Assembly: GCA_963931165.1 (NCBI GenBank)
Contig: OZ006985.1
Coordinates: 1,751,258 to 1,815,257, forward strand
Source: Ornithoclostridium sp944380285
GTDB lineage: Bacteria; Bacillota; Clostridia; Christensenellales; UBA3700
Direction of reading: 5' to 3'
Length of the DNA: 64,000 bases
Each line of letters begins with the position of its first letter. Position 1 is the first letter of the stretch. The translations under genes were made by a program, and so were the position numbers. The notes beneath the pieces were generated by a model. That model was not told the origin of the DNA. It made no database searches and was given only the letters and a program-made list of their open reading frames with translations. Positions 33,075-41,659 of this stretch are shown here, piece by piece.

Positions 33075-34628
33075 ATGAGCATATTGACCGTCAAAGGCTT
33101 GACCCACGTCTATGACAACCGCGTGCTGTTCGACAACGCCGACCTCACCGTCAACAACGGCGAGCATATCGGCGTGGTCGGGCTGAACGGCGCGGGCAAG
33201 TCCACATTCATGAACATCATTTCGGGCAGGCTGTCGCAGGACGCCGGCGAGATCAAGTGGCTGAGCGGCGTGCGTTTCGGCTATCTCGACCAGCACGCGC
33301 AGGTCGACAAGAGCCTGACCGTGATGCAATATCTGCAAGGTTCGTTCACTCACCTCTTCGAGCTCAACGAGCGGTTGGAGAAATTGTACGAGCAAATGGG
33401 CTCCGTCTCCGATCCGGACGAATTGGACAAGCTGATCGCGCGCAGCAGCCGCATGCAGGACGAGCTCGACCGCGCGGAATTTTACGACCTCGACGCCAAG
33501 ATCAAAAAGGTCGCGGGCGGGCTCGGGGTCGCGGCGCTCGGCTACGACACGCCCATCTTCAAGCTGAGCGGCGGACAGCGCGCCAAGGTGATGCTCGCCA
33601 AATTGCTGCTCGAAGACCTCGACGTCATGCTTTTGGACGAGCCGACCAACTTCCTCGACCTCGAACACATCGAGTGGCTGCGCAAGTTCCTGGACGGCTA
33701 CAAGGGGACGTTCATCCTCGTGTCGCACGACACGGTGTTCCTCAACGCGGTGTGCAAGATCATCATCAACATCGAGAACGGTCAGATCCGCAAATATTGG
33801 GGCAACTACGACGAATATCTCGCCCAGCACGAGCAAAACGCCAAACAGTACGCGGACAGTTACGAGCGCCAGCAGCGCGAGATCAAGCGGATGGAAGAAT
33901 ACATCGCGCGCAACAAGGCGCGCGCCGCGACCGCCGGCATGGCGAACAGCCGCAAAAAGATGCTCGACCGCATCGAGGTGATGCAAAAGCCGATCAGCGT
34001 CGAAAAGCCGACCTTCTCCTTTCCCTACACTCTGCTGGTGACCAAGCACCTGCTCGACGTCGAGGGGCTCGAGGTGGGCTATGACGGCAAGGCGATCTTG
34101 CCGCCGATCTCGTTCACGCTGACGAGCACGTCCAAATTGTGGGTCCGCGGCACGAACGGCATCGGCAAGACAACGCTGCTCAAGACGCTTGTCGGGCGGC
34201 TCAAAGCGGTGGGCGGCACGTTCCGCTACAACCCCAACGTCAAGACGAACTACATCGAGCAAGATCTCGTCTTCCGCTCCCCCGCGATGAACGCGGTCAC
34301 GTTCATGAACGAGACCTATCCGCGCATGTCGCAAAAGGACATCCGCAACGCGCTCGCCGGCGTGGGCATCAAAAAGGAGCTGGCGACCAAGGCGATCGGC
34401 TCGCTGTCGGGCGGCGAACAGGTCAAGATCAAGCTGTGCGCGCTGATGCAAAGGCAGAGCAATCTGCTCATCCTCGACGAGCCGACCAACCACCTCGACG
34501 TCAACGCCAAAGAGGCGCTTTTCGAGGCGCTCGACGCCTACGATGGCGCGGTGATCCTCGTCAGCCACGAGCCCCTTTACGCCGAGAAGCTGTGCGACGA
34601 CGTCTTTGACGTCGAGACGATGAGGTAA
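33075..34628 (+). CDS. ABC-F family ATPase
   Basis: 517 aa, soluble, two ABC domains in tandem with no membrane segments. First domain: GLNGAGKST, LSGGQRAKVMLAKLL, MLLDEPTNFLD. Linker region of charged helix (YERQQREIKRMEEYIARN) corresponds to the P-site tRNA interaction motif of ABC-F proteins. Second domain: GTNGIGKTT, LSGGEQVKIKLCALM, LILDEPTNHLD. ABC-F proteins act on ribosomes as translation factors or antibiotic-resistance factors; the subgroup looks like the general YbiT/YkpA kind rather than a dedicated resistance type, but this needs phylogeny. It has its own promoter and terminator. Confidence 0.93.
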   Translation: MSILTVKGLTHVYDNRVLFDNADLTVNNGEHIGVVGLNGAGKSTFMNIISGRLSQDAGEIKWLSGVRFGYLDQHAQVDKSLTVMQYLQGSFTHLFELNERLEKLYEQMGSVSDPDELDKLIARSSRMQDELDRAEFYDLDAKIKKVAGGLGVAALGYDTPIFKLSGGQRAKVMLAKLLLEDLDVMLLDEPTNFLDLEHIEWLRKFLDGYKGTFILVSHDTVFLNAVCKIIINIENGQIRKYWGNYDEYLAQHEQNAKQYADSYERQQREIKRMEEYIARNKARAATAGMANSRKKMLDRIEVMQKPISVEKPTFSFPYTLLVTKHLLDVEGLEVGYDGKAILPPISFTLTSTSKLWVRGTNGIGKTTLLKTLVGRLKAVGGTFRYNPNVKTNYIEQDLVFRSPAMNAVTFMNETYPRMSQKDIRNALAGVGIKKELATKAIGSLSGGEQVKIKLCALMQRQSNLLILDEPTNHLDVNAKEALFEALDAYDGAVILVSHEPLYAEKLCDDVFDVETMR

Positions 34629-34650
34629 ATTTCGAAAATCATGCAAAATG

Positions 34651-34679
34651 ACGGGAGCGCCGCGGCGCTCCCGTTTTTG
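34651..34679 (+). terminator. Rho-independent terminator of the ABC-F gene
   Basis: Stem CGGGAGCGCC / GGCGCTCCCG region with a short GC loop, then TTTTTG. Confidence 0.9.
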
Positions 34680-34700
34680 CGTTTCAGCCATTTGTTGTCT

Positions 34701-34738
34701 ATTGAGAATTTTTGTCAAAAAGTGCAAAAATTCTCAAT
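34701..34738. repeat. AT-rich 14-bp perfect inverted repeat
   Basis: ATTGAGAATTTTTG (34701-34714) and its exact reverse complement (34725-34738) flank a 10-nt loop. The outer nine bases ATTGAGAAT also occur in the Fur/PerR operator at 19855-19870, but here the half-sites are too far apart for a normal Fur box. Confidence 0.65.
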
Positions 34739-34766
34739 GCACAAAATTCGGCTAAGCAATGCTGCG

Positions 34767-34789
34767 AAAAACGCGCCCGAGGGCGCGCG
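34767..34789 (-). terminator. Terminator of the GNAT gene
   Basis: Minus strand GC stem CGCGCC / GGCGCG with a CTCG loop followed by TTTTTCG, about 55 nt after the stop. Confidence 0.7.
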
Positions 34790-34844
34790 TCGCACTTTTG
34801 CTCTCCCGCACGAGCGCGGCACGGGACAGACCGCTCGGATCGTT

Positions 34845-35390
34845 TCATCTTTGGCGGTGGCGGTAGGTCCAGCTCTCTTTGAGCATGACGGTGTAGACCA
34901 GCGACGTGACCTCGCCGTCGTAGAGGCGCGTGCGCTCGACGAACGCATATTCAAAGCCCAGCCGCACCGCCGTCTTCATCGGGCGGTCGTTCATTCCGAC
35001 GATGTTGCACGACGCGCTGTCAAAGCCCATTTCGCAAAAGCCGTACTCGAGCATCGCCTCGCACGCCTCGGTCGCATAGCCGTCTCCGCGATAGGGCGCG
35101 GCGATCCAAAAGATGAGCTCCGCCTGCGTGCCTGCGGTGCGTGCGCGCTCGGTGCCCTCGACCAGCGCGACCGCGCCGACCGGACAGCCGTCGTGCAAAG
35201 TGACGACGCGATAGCCGGGCGTATGCTCGGCGTGACGTATCGCCGCAAGGCTGTCGTCAATGCTCGCATGCGGATGCACGCCGCACGCCTTGGCGATGTC
35301 GTCGCGGCAAAGCCATTGATACATAAACGGCGCGTCCTCTTTCCTCCACGGGCGCAGGACGAGCCTCTTTGTCTCGATCACGTTTTCCAT
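34845..35390 (-). CDS. GNAT-family N-acetyltransferase (RimJ/RimL type)
   Basis: 181 aa. The N-terminus IETKRLVLRPWRKEDAP is the typical start of RimJ/RimL-like GNATs, and AELIFWIAAPYRGDGYATEACEAML (in parts: FWIAAPYRGDGYATEA) carries the acetyl-CoA pyrophosphate loop. CNIVGMNDRPMKTAVRLGFEY is motif B. It probably acetylates a ribosomal or other N-terminal amine or a small molecule; the substrate is unknown. The start at 35390 lies 6 nt after a TACAAT -10 box, so a leaderless mRNA is predicted; an earlier in-frame ATG precedes the -10 box's end and is excluded. Confidence 0.9.
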   Translation of the reverse strand: MENVIETKRLVLRPWRKEDAPFMYQWLCRDDIAKACGVHPHASIDDSLAAIRHAEHTPGYRVVTLHDGCPVGAVALVEGTERARTAGTQAELIFWIAAPYRGDGYATEACEAMLEYGFCEMGFDSASCNIVGMNDRPMKTAVRLGFEYAFVERTRLYDGEVTSLVYTVMLKESWTYRHRQR

Positions 35391-35396
35391 ACCGCT

Positions 35397-35425
35397 ATTG
35401 TAACTCAAATCGCAAACGCATGCAA
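35397..35425 (-). promoter_or_regulatory. GNAT gene promoter, predicted leaderless
   Basis: Minus strand TTGCAT, 17-nt spacer, TACAAT, then AGCGGT and the ATG. Confidence 0.65.
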
Positions 35426-35442
35426 GGGAAAAATCGGTGCGC

Positions 35443-36231
35443 TCACTTTTTGTCGTCGTTCTTGTTGTCGTTCTTGTCGGCTTTGATCTCCAACGCGGGC
35501 TTGTCCCCGACGTTCAAAGGGGATACGACCGACGCCCCGAGTTGGCTTTCTATGTCTTTGCGCGCGTTCTTCGCCACATTGCCGCCGCGGCGCGCGACGT
35601 CTCTGTTTTGATCAAAGTTTTCGGGCTGTTCCTGCCTTGAGATCGCCGTCGTCGTGACTTCCGCAAGCATATTCAAAACGAGCTCGATGTTGGTCATATT
35701 GTCGCGCAAATTCTCTTTCCGCAAGCCCTTGAACTCTTTGTATTCCTGCACTGTCATCCCGCTCCACGCGCGAGTCATCTCGTTGGTCAAAATCGCATAA
35801 TCGCGGCTGCTGTCGATCCCGCGCGCCTTCCATTCGTCGGTCAACTCCTTTCTCATCTCGATCGTCTGCAAGCGTTGGTTGATCCACCCTTCGGTATATC
35901 CCTTTGCCCTGTAAAATTCAGCTCCGCGCAAGATCGCCTTTTCCGGGTCGGCGATCTCGTCCAATCGTTCGCTCCCTACCTGCGCCAACCACATTTTGAA
36001 CGGTTCAGCCTTTGGCGACGGAACGGATTGCACAAGCCGCAAAACGCCTTTGGTGTCAAGGCAGTCCGTAAGGCGCATTTTGCCGTCGTCGGCGCGCATT
36101 TTCAACCGGTTACAATTTGTAACAGTTTCATTTCCCTCTGCGCAAAATACGCTCGCCTCAACTGCGAGTACCGACAAAAATGCCGACAGCATATTTGCTG
36201 TCGGCAATTTGTCGGTGCGATACCCTACCAC
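35443..36231 (-). pseudogene. 5'-truncated Bro-N/DinD-like protein
   Basis: Residues from about 35 onwards match the pattern of Bro-family/DinD-like proteins common on phages and mobile elements (EGNETVTNCNRLKM, YLTD-like RLTDCLDTKGVLRLVQS, YRAKGYTEGWINQRLQ, YAILTNEMTRAWSGMT, NLRDNMTNIELVLNML). The N-terminal half of the Bro-N domain, roughly 50 residues, is missing; the first ~30 codons are unrelated and run through a terminator-like hairpin (36176-36208). The only upstream start is GTG with no ribosome site. I read it as a truncated remnant of a mobile-element gene. A shortened expressed version starting at an internal ATG (36192) cannot be excluded. Confidence 0.75.
36176..36208 (-). terminator. 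Terminator-like hairpin inside the Bro-like remnant's 5' end
   Basis: TGCCGACAGC (36181-36190) pairs perfectly with 36197-36206; on the minus strand five T follow. Flanking CCGACA / TGTCGG words extend the pairing. Confidence 0.7.
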
Positions 36232-36587
36232 TTATAAAAAATTTGACCGAACAGAATGGTGCAGATTCGCCCGTCGCTGTCAATCATTGAACCCCGTAAA
36301 CCGCCGATTATCATCACCGACGCTCCAAGCTCAAACTTGGACCGCACCGCGCGCATGTGAGCAAGGTAGAGGCGGCAGAGTTGAGTATCATATCGTTATC
36401 CGCACACCAAAAGTCAAAACGAAAAGTCGCATTTTGTCGACAAGGTTGCGCTTCCTGTCGCGCGGAACCGCGCTTCCCGCGCGACTTGATTATGCCCTCG
36501 TCGAATGACCGCGCTCTTCGACGAGGGCACTTTGCACGACCGCGAGCGGTGAGCGAGCGCTTGTCGTGTCGGAGGGGGAGTATTGAA
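36232..36587. other. Gene-free segment upstream of the Bro-like remnant
   Basis: No credible gene. It contains a perfect 13-bp inverted repeat TGCCCTCGTCGAA (36493-36505 with 36517-36529, 11-nt loop) without a T-run. Probably the debris of whatever rearrangement truncated the Bro-like gene. Confidence 0.5.
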
Positions 36588-36682
36588 GGGGGAACCATTT
36601 CGCCGCTCATATGAAAATACCGCCTGCAAGCAAAACGCTTGCAGGCGGTATTGATTTGAGCGATAAGCGAAATGGTGCCCCC
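36588..36682. repeat. 95-bp nested inverted-repeat element
   Basis: An inner perfect 15-bp stem (36617-36631 with 36637-36651, loop AAAAC) sits inside outer 16-bp arms with one mismatch (36588-36603 and 36667-36682, GGGGGAACCATTTCGC against its partner); the sequence between is also partly complementary. It begins directly at the stop codon of the small membrane protein. It could serve as a terminator, but the outer arms suggest a MITE-like element. Confidence 0.7.
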
Positions 36683-37015
36683 TCAAATAAGGACGTTGCC
36701 AAGGATGGCAAGCACCAAGAACACCGCCAACAACACATAGATGATGAGTTTCACCCATTGCTTCTTGCCGCGCGCATACATCAACGTCGGGAAGCCGAGC
36801 GCTATGACGACGCAGATGTCCTTGATCGTGGTCAGGACGGTGCCGACCGTGCCGAGCGAGCCGTCGACGGCGTTGACGATGAGGTTGACGACATAGACGA
36901 CGACGGAGACGCAGATCGCGATGCACGCGAGCAGATTGATGACGTTGCCGGTGCTGACGACGCTGCCGCGCTTGCCGGTGGAATTGGATTGCTTCTTGTT
37001 GGAATTGTTTGCCAT
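36683..37015 (-). CDS. Small membrane protein, function unknown
   Basis: 110 aa. A hydrophilic N-terminus (MANNSNKKQSNSTGKRGS) is followed by three predicted membrane helices: VINLLACIAICVSVVVYVV, a weaker IKDICVVIALGFPTLMY, and VKLIIYVLLAVFLVLAIL. The start at 37015 has GGAGG 7 nt upstream. It lies downstream of gapA in the same direction, but the gapA terminator falls between them, so it depends on readthrough or an unseen promoter. The DUF family is not recognised. Confidence 0.75.
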   Translation of the reverse strand: MANNSNKKQSNSTGKRGSVVSTGNVINLLACIAICVSVVVYVVNLIVNAVDGSLGTVGTVLTTIKDICVVIALGFPTLMYARGKKQWVKLIIYVLLAVFLVLAILGNVLI

Positions 37016-37035
37016 GATAGACCTCCAAAAAAACG

Positions 37036-37063
37036 ACAAAAGCCCCGCCGCGAGGCGAGGCTT
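37036..37063 (-). terminator. Rho-independent terminator of gapA
   Basis: Minus strand AAGCCTCGCC / GGCGGGGCTT stem (10 bp, one G-U), TCGC loop, then TTTTGTCGTTTTTT. It directly precedes the ribosome site of the small membrane protein. Confidence 0.8.
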
Positions 37064-37073
37064 GAGCGCGTTG

Positions 37074-38135
37074 TTACTTCAATTCGGAGAAGTACTTGAT
37101 CGTCCTGACCATTTGGCTGGTGTAGGAGTTCTCGTTGTCGTACCAAGAGACGACCTGGACTTGGTAGGTGTCGTCGTCGATCTTGCTGACCATGGTTTGG
37201 GTCGCGTCGAACAGCGAGCCGTACTTCATGCCGATGACGTCGGAAGAGACGATCTCGTCGGTGTTGTAGCCGAAGGACTCGGTCGCCTCGGACTTCATAG
37301 CCTCGTTGATGCCCTCTTTGGTGACATCCTTGCCCTTGACGACGGCGACGAGGATGGTGGTGGAACCGGTCGCGGTCGGGACGCGCTGAGCGGAGCCGAT
37401 CAGCTTGCCGTTGAGCTCGGGGATGACCAGACCGATCGCCTTAGCGGCGCCGGTGCTGTTGGGAACGATGTTCTGCGCGCCGGCTCTGGACCTTCTGAGG
37501 TCGCCCTTGCGCTGCGGACCGTCGAGGATCATCTGGTCGCCGGTGTAGGCGTGGACGGTGGTCATGATGCCGCTGACGACGGGAGCGTAGTCGTTGAGAG
37601 CCTTAGCCATCGGAGCGAGGCAGTTGGTGGTGCAGGACGCAGCGGAGATGATGGTGTCCTCCGGCTTGAGCGTCTTGTGGTTGACGTTGTAGACGATGGT
37701 GGGAAGATCGTTGCCCGCGGGAGCGGAGATGACGACCTTGCGCGCGCCGGCGTCGATGTGAGCCTGCGCCTTCGCCTTGCTGGTGTAGAAGCCGGTGCAC
37801 TCGAGCACGACGTCGACCTTGAGCTCCTTCCACGGGAGGTCGGAAGCCTTGGGCATAGCGTAGATGGTGATCTCCTTGCCGTCGACGGTGATGCTGCCGG
37901 GGGTGACGACGGTCTTGCCGTCCTCAGCCATGACGGCGTCCTTGTAGGTCACCTCGTGACCCATAGCGACGTAGTTGCCCTGCATGGTGTCGTACTTGAG
38001 AAGATGAGCGAGCATCTTGGGGCTGGTGAGGTCGTTGATAGCGACGACTTCGTAACCTTCGGCGCCGAACATCTGTCTGAACGCAAGTCTGCCGATGCGG
38101 CCGAAGCCGTTGATAGCTACTCTGACATTTGCCAT
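37074..38135 (-). CDS. gapA: Glyceraldehyde-3-phosphate dehydrogenase, type I
   Basis: 353 aa, slightly longer than the usual ~335. NAD-binding NGFGRIGRLAFRQM at the N-terminus, the catalytic Cys in SAASCTTNCLAPMAKAL, and GAAKAIGLVIPELNGKL and YDNENSYTSQMVRT near the C-terminus. Oxidises glyceraldehyde-3-phosphate in glycolysis, producing the NADH that AdhE reoxidises. GGAGG precedes the ATG. Strong identification. Confidence 0.97.
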   Translation of the reverse strand: MANVRVAINGFGRIGRLAFRQMFGAEGYEVVAINDLTSPKMLAHLLKYDTMQGNYVAMGHEVTYKDAVMAEDGKTVVTPGSITVDGKEITIYAMPKASDLPWKELKVDVVLECTGFYTSKAKAQAHIDAGARKVVISAPAGNDLPTIVYNVNHKTLKPEDTIISAASCTTNCLAPMAKALNDYAPVVSGIMTTVHAYTGDQMILDGPQRKGDLRRSRAGAQNIVPNSTGAAKAIGLVIPELNGKLIGSAQRVPTATGSTTILVAVVKGKDVTKEGINEAMKSEATESFGYNTDEIVSSDVIGMKYGSLFDATQTMVSKIDDDTYQVQVVSWYDNENSYTSQMVRTIKYFSELK

Positions 38136-38189
38136 AATATATAGTCCTCCAAAAATAATTCCGTATTGTCCCTTTTCGGGTTCGCAATA

Positions 38190-38218
38190 ATTTTAACAAT
38201 TATCGCGCAATTTTGCAA
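38190..38218 (-). promoter_or_regulatory. gapA promoter
   Basis: Minus strand TTGCAA, 17-nt spacer, TAAAAT, about 55 nt before the ATG. Confidence 0.65.
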
Positions 38219-38258
38219 CCGATTTATACCAATTTTTTGCCTTTTGCGCCGTTTGCGA

Positions 38259-39944
38259 TCAACGAGACGCGTTGCCGCGGACGGTGTCGATCCAATTGCG
38301 GTTGCCCGCGTCGATCGCCGCCTGTATCGCGTCCGCAAGCGCGCTGTTGGTGTCGCGGACGACGACCTGAACGCCCTGATCGCCCGAAATGCCCGTCTCG
38401 TCAAAGGTCTTTTCGTCGATCGCGCAATCGGAGTTGCCGATGAAGATGTTGAGGTAGTTGCCCTCCGGCTCGCAGTCCTTGAAGCAATACTCGCCGATGA
38501 TCTCGACGGTGTCGGGGATGTTGATCATGCCCTTGACGCCGGCGAGCGCATAGGGACGAAGCTCGACGATGTCGCCCTCGATCGCCGCGTCCATCAAGAA
38601 GTAGAAGGACAGGAAGTTGCTCTCGTCATGCTCGCCCGTCATGCCGGACTTGTTGTTGCAGTCCTCGGGATCGAACGCGCCGATGTAGGCATAGACGACC
38701 TCGCCGGTCGAATCGGTCAGGATGTAGTGCGCCCTGTTGACGGGCTCGCTGCCGCCGAAGTAGGTGTACGAGGTCAATTGCACGAATTGATAGCCGGACG
38801 CCTCGCAGAGGAACTTGTTCTCGATCGAGCCGGTCACCTCGGACGCGACTCCGCCCGCAAAGGCGCCGTCGCCGATGCTCTCGATCTGCGCTCCGATCGT
38901 AAAGCCCGCCAATCTGTCGCAGCCGTAGAAGGTCAAGTCGGAGATCTTGGTGACGCTGTCGGGCAGCATGTTGGAGTTTGCCTCGGTCGGTTTGACTGTC
39001 GCGAGACGCTCGCAATTCATGAACGCGCCGCTGCCGATCGCCTCGAGGTCGCGGGTGCCGTCCTCTCTCGCCGCAAACTCGACGGTCGCCAAACGGGTGC
39101 AGCCGCTGAACGCATATGCGGACACGGTGACCACGCCCGCGGGGACGGTGATGGAGCTGAACGACGAGCTGTCGTTGTTCTCAAAAGAATAGGCGCCGAT
39201 ATATTTGAGGCTGTCGGGAAGCGTGACCTTGCCGAGGTTGTTGTCGCGGAACGCGCCCTCCCCTATCTTCTCGACGGTGCTGCCCTCGGCGAAAGTGAGG
39301 GAACTGATGCTGTCGCAATTGTCGAACATGCCGTCGGGGATGTCCTTGAGACCGGTGCCGATCGTGACCGAAGTGAGATCGCCGCAGTCCTTGAACGCGT
39401 CTTCGCCGACCTCGGTGAGCGTGTCGGGGAGCACGAATTGCTTCTCTCCGCTCGCGCCGCTGGTTTCAAGATTGGAACAGCCCTCGAACGCGCTCGCGCC
39501 GATCTTTTCGAGCGAAGACGGCAGCTTGACTCGCACAAGCCCCGTGCAATCGGAGAACGCGCGCTCGGGGATCTCCTTCAACGAGTCGGGCAGGCTGACG
39601 TAGGTCAACTTGGTGTTGTCCTCGAACACGCCTTCTTCGAGCTCGATCATCGTGATGTCCTCGCTGAAGATCACCTCGGTGACCGAAGTGTTGTCGAGGA
39701 AGCCCTCTTCGATGAGCGCGACGCGCCTGCCCGCAATGCGCGCAGGTATGGTCAATGCGGTGTCTTCGCCCTCATAGGCGGAAATGGTCGCGGTGTTGCC
39801 GCTTACGGAATAGACAAACCCGTCGCTGCGTCTCTCGCCGTCCGACGAAGCGTAGGCGTCGATGAAATAGCCGCCGACCGCTACGAGCACGATCGCAAGC
39901 GCGGCTATCACGCAGATCAGGGCGATGTTCTGTCTTTTTGTCAT
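38259..39944 (-). CDS. BspA-type leucine-rich-repeat membrane/exported protein
   Basis: 561 aa. One hydrophobic N-terminal helix (IALICVIAALAIVLVAVGGYF) without a clear cleavage site suggests a membrane-anchored ectodomain. About ten BspA-type (LRR_5) repeats follow, with the pattern LPDSLKEIPERAFSDCTGLVRVKLPSSLEKIG... shown in pieces: SLKEIPERAFSDCTGL, LEKIGASAFEGCSNL, LTEVGEDAFKDCGDL, LKDIPDGMFDNCDSI. Such proteins mediate binding to host or other cells and to matrix proteins. AAGGAA is 6 nt before the ATG; an upstream in-frame ATG lacks a ribosome site. Confidence 0.9.
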   Translation of the reverse strand: MTKRQNIALICVIAALAIVLVAVGGYFIDAYASSDGERRSDGFVYSVSGNTATISAYEGEDTALTIPARIAGRRVALIEEGFLDNTSVTEVIFSEDITMIELEEGVFEDNTKLTYVSLPDSLKEIPERAFSDCTGLVRVKLPSSLEKIGASAFEGCSNLETSGASGEKQFVLPDTLTEVGEDAFKDCGDLTSVTIGTGLKDIPDGMFDNCDSISSLTFAEGSTVEKIGEGAFRDNNLGKVTLPDSLKYIGAYSFENNDSSSFSSITVPAGVVTVSAYAFSGCTRLATVEFAAREDGTRDLEAIGSGAFMNCERLATVKPTEANSNMLPDSVTKISDLTFYGCDRLAGFTIGAQIESIGDGAFAGGVASEVTGSIENKFLCEASGYQFVQLTSYTYFGGSEPVNRAHYILTDSTGEVVYAYIGAFDPEDCNNKSGMTGEHDESNFLSFYFLMDAAIEGDIVELRPYALAGVKGMINIPDTVEIIGEYCFKDCEPEGNYLNIFIGNSDCAIDEKTFDETGISGDQGVQVVVRDTNSALADAIQAAIDAGNRNWIDTVRGNASR

Positions 39945-40000
39945 AAAAAATTCCTTTGTCCGTTTTGCCGCGCGGCTCAAAACCTTTCGCGGCGTTTACT

Positions 40001-40029
40001 ATTATAACACACGGACGCGCATATTACAA
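40001..40029 (-). promoter_or_regulatory. Promoter of the LRR protein gene
   Basis: Minus strand TTGTAA, 17-nt spacer, perfect TATAAT, 56 nt before the ATG. Confidence 0.7.
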
Positions 40030-40057
40030 TAAAATTTCGCGCTTTTCGCGAGATCGC

Positions 40058-41659
40058 TCATTTTGTCCTTCCGCCGGAGCAAAGATATGAAGCGACGGCG
40101 GCGGCGGCTTTGATGCCGTCGACCGCGGACGAAGTGATCCCGCCCGCATATCCCGCGCCCTCTCCGCACGGCATCAAACCCTTGATCGAGCTGTGAAAAC
40201 CGTCGTCGCGCGCGATCCTGACGGGCGAGGACGACCTCGTCTCGGGACCGGTCAGGATCGCGGACGGGCTGTCGAAACCCTTGATCCTGCGCCCGAACAC
40301 CGGCAAAGCCGCGGCTATGCCGTCCGTCACAAAGCGCGGCAGCGCGTCGCGAAGGTCGCAAAAGGTCACCCCTCGCGGATAGGTGGGCTTGACGTCCCCG
40401 GGCGCGTTCGCTCCGCCGCCGAGCAGCGCGCCGACCGTCATCCCGACCGCGCGGTATCCGCCGCCCGCGGCGAACGCCTTCCTCTCCAAGTCGCGCTGAA
40501 AGCGCATCCCGGCGAGCGCGTCGTCCGCCCCGAAATCGTCCTGTCTCACGCCGACCAGCAGCGCGCTGTTGGCGTTGGCTCCGTCGCGGCGGCTCAAACT
40601 CATGCCGTTTGTGACGACGCCGCCCTCTTCGGACGCCGCGGCGACGACGTAGCCGCCCGGGCACATGCAAAAGGTGTAGCACCCCCTGCCGTCGTCCGTC
40701 TTGCACGACAGCTTGTAGTCCGCCGCCGGCAGCCTGCCGCGCGCCCTGCCGTATTGCGCGAGGTCGATGTCGCTTTGCAAATGCTCTATCCTCACGCCGA
40801 CAGCGAACGGTTTTTGTTCGATCAGCGTCTTGCCGTCCAGATATTCGAACACGTCGCGCGCGCTGTGCCCGACTGCGAGCACGCACACGTCCGTATCGAT
40901 CGTATATTCGCCGCCCTCGCCTGTGACGCGCACCGCTTTGAGCGCTCCGCCGCCCGTCTCGACGGCGACGAACTTGGAGTTGAACCTCACCTCTCCGCCC
41001 AGCCTCTCGATCTCGCGGCGCATGCCGGCGACGACGTCGACCAGCCTGTCCGTACCGATGTGCGGCTTGGCGTCGACGGTCAGCTCCTCTCCTCCGCCCA
41101 TGTCGGCGAACGTCCTCAGCACGGTCGCGATCAGCGTGTCCGAGATGCCTGTCGCGAGCTTGCCGTCCGAAAAAGTGCCCGCGCCGCCCTCGCCGAACTG
41201 CACGTTGCTTTCGGGGTCGAGCGCGCCGCCCTCGGCGAACGCCTTGACCTTGGCGAGCCGCTTCTCCACGCTGTCGCCGCGCTCGAGCACTATCGGCTTG
41301 AACCCGGCGTACGCGAGCGTGAGCGCGCAAAACAGCCCCGCAGGTCCGCTGCCCACCACGACGGGGCGCAAAAACTCCTTGGGCGGCGTCATATCGCGCG
41401 CGATCTCGCGCAAAGTCTTCGTCCTTTTGTGTTCGGGCAAGCCGCGCTTTTTCGCCCTCTTTTCGTCGCTCGGCGACAGCGTCGCGCCGATCGTCGCGAC
41501 ATATTTGAGATCGGGTTTGCGGCGGCAATCGAGGGACAATTTGAGCAATTCGACGCCCTTGATGTCGGACGGTTTGAGGTGCAGCGCCTCCGCCGCCCTG
41601 CGCGCGAGCAACGCGTCGTCAAAGTCGAGGGGCAGCGTCACGCCGCTCAGCGCGATCAT
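40058..41659 (-). CDS. FAD-dependent oxidoreductase, COG2509 type
   Basis: 533 aa. An N-terminal domain of about 95 residues (LHLKPSDIKGVELLKLSLD, then KYVATIGATL) precedes an FAD-binding Rossmann fold (RPVVVGSGPAGLFCALTLA, VLERGD). Further flavin motifs are NVQFGEGGAGTFSDGKL and MPCGEGAGYAGGITSSAVDG near the C-terminus; CTFCMCPGG-like CYTFCMCPGGYVV contains a Cys pair. This matches the uncharacterised FAD dehydrogenase family COG2509, whose substrate is unknown. Its ATG overlaps the stop of the upstream flavoprotein gene (ATGA). The frame stays open far upstream, but the overlap and the upstream gene fix the start. Confidence 0.87.
   Translation of the reverse strand: MIALSGVTLPLDFDDALLARRAAEALHLKPSDIKGVELLKLSLDCRRKPDLKYVATIGATLSPSDEKRAKKRGLPEHKRTKTLREIARDMTPPKEFLRPVVVGSGPAGLFCALTLAYAGFKPIVLERGDSVEKRLAKVKAFAEGGALDPESNVQFGEGGAGTFSDGKLATGISDTLIATVLRTFADMGGGEELTVDAKPHIGTDRLVDVVAGMRREIERLGGEVRFNSKFVAVETGGGALKAVRVTGEGGEYTIDTDVCVLAVGHSARDVFEYLDGKTLIEQKPFAVGVRIEHLQSDIDLAQYGRARGRLPAADYKLSCKTDDGRGCYTFCMCPGGYVVAAASEEGGVVTNGMSLSRRDGANANSALLVGVRQDDFGADDALAGMRFQRDLERKAFAAGGGYRAVGMTVGALLGGGANAPGDVKPTYPRGVTFCDLRDALPRFVTDGIAAALPVFGRRIKGFDSPSAILTGPETRSSSPVRIARDDGFHSSIKGLMPCGEGAGYAGGITSSAVDGIKAAAAVASYLCSGGRTK

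Noticed and set aside
38186..38204. A possible Rex site at the gapA promoter
   Set aside because: Only one TTGTTAA half-site is good; the second half has too many mismatches, so it was not called despite gapA being a Rex target in some species.
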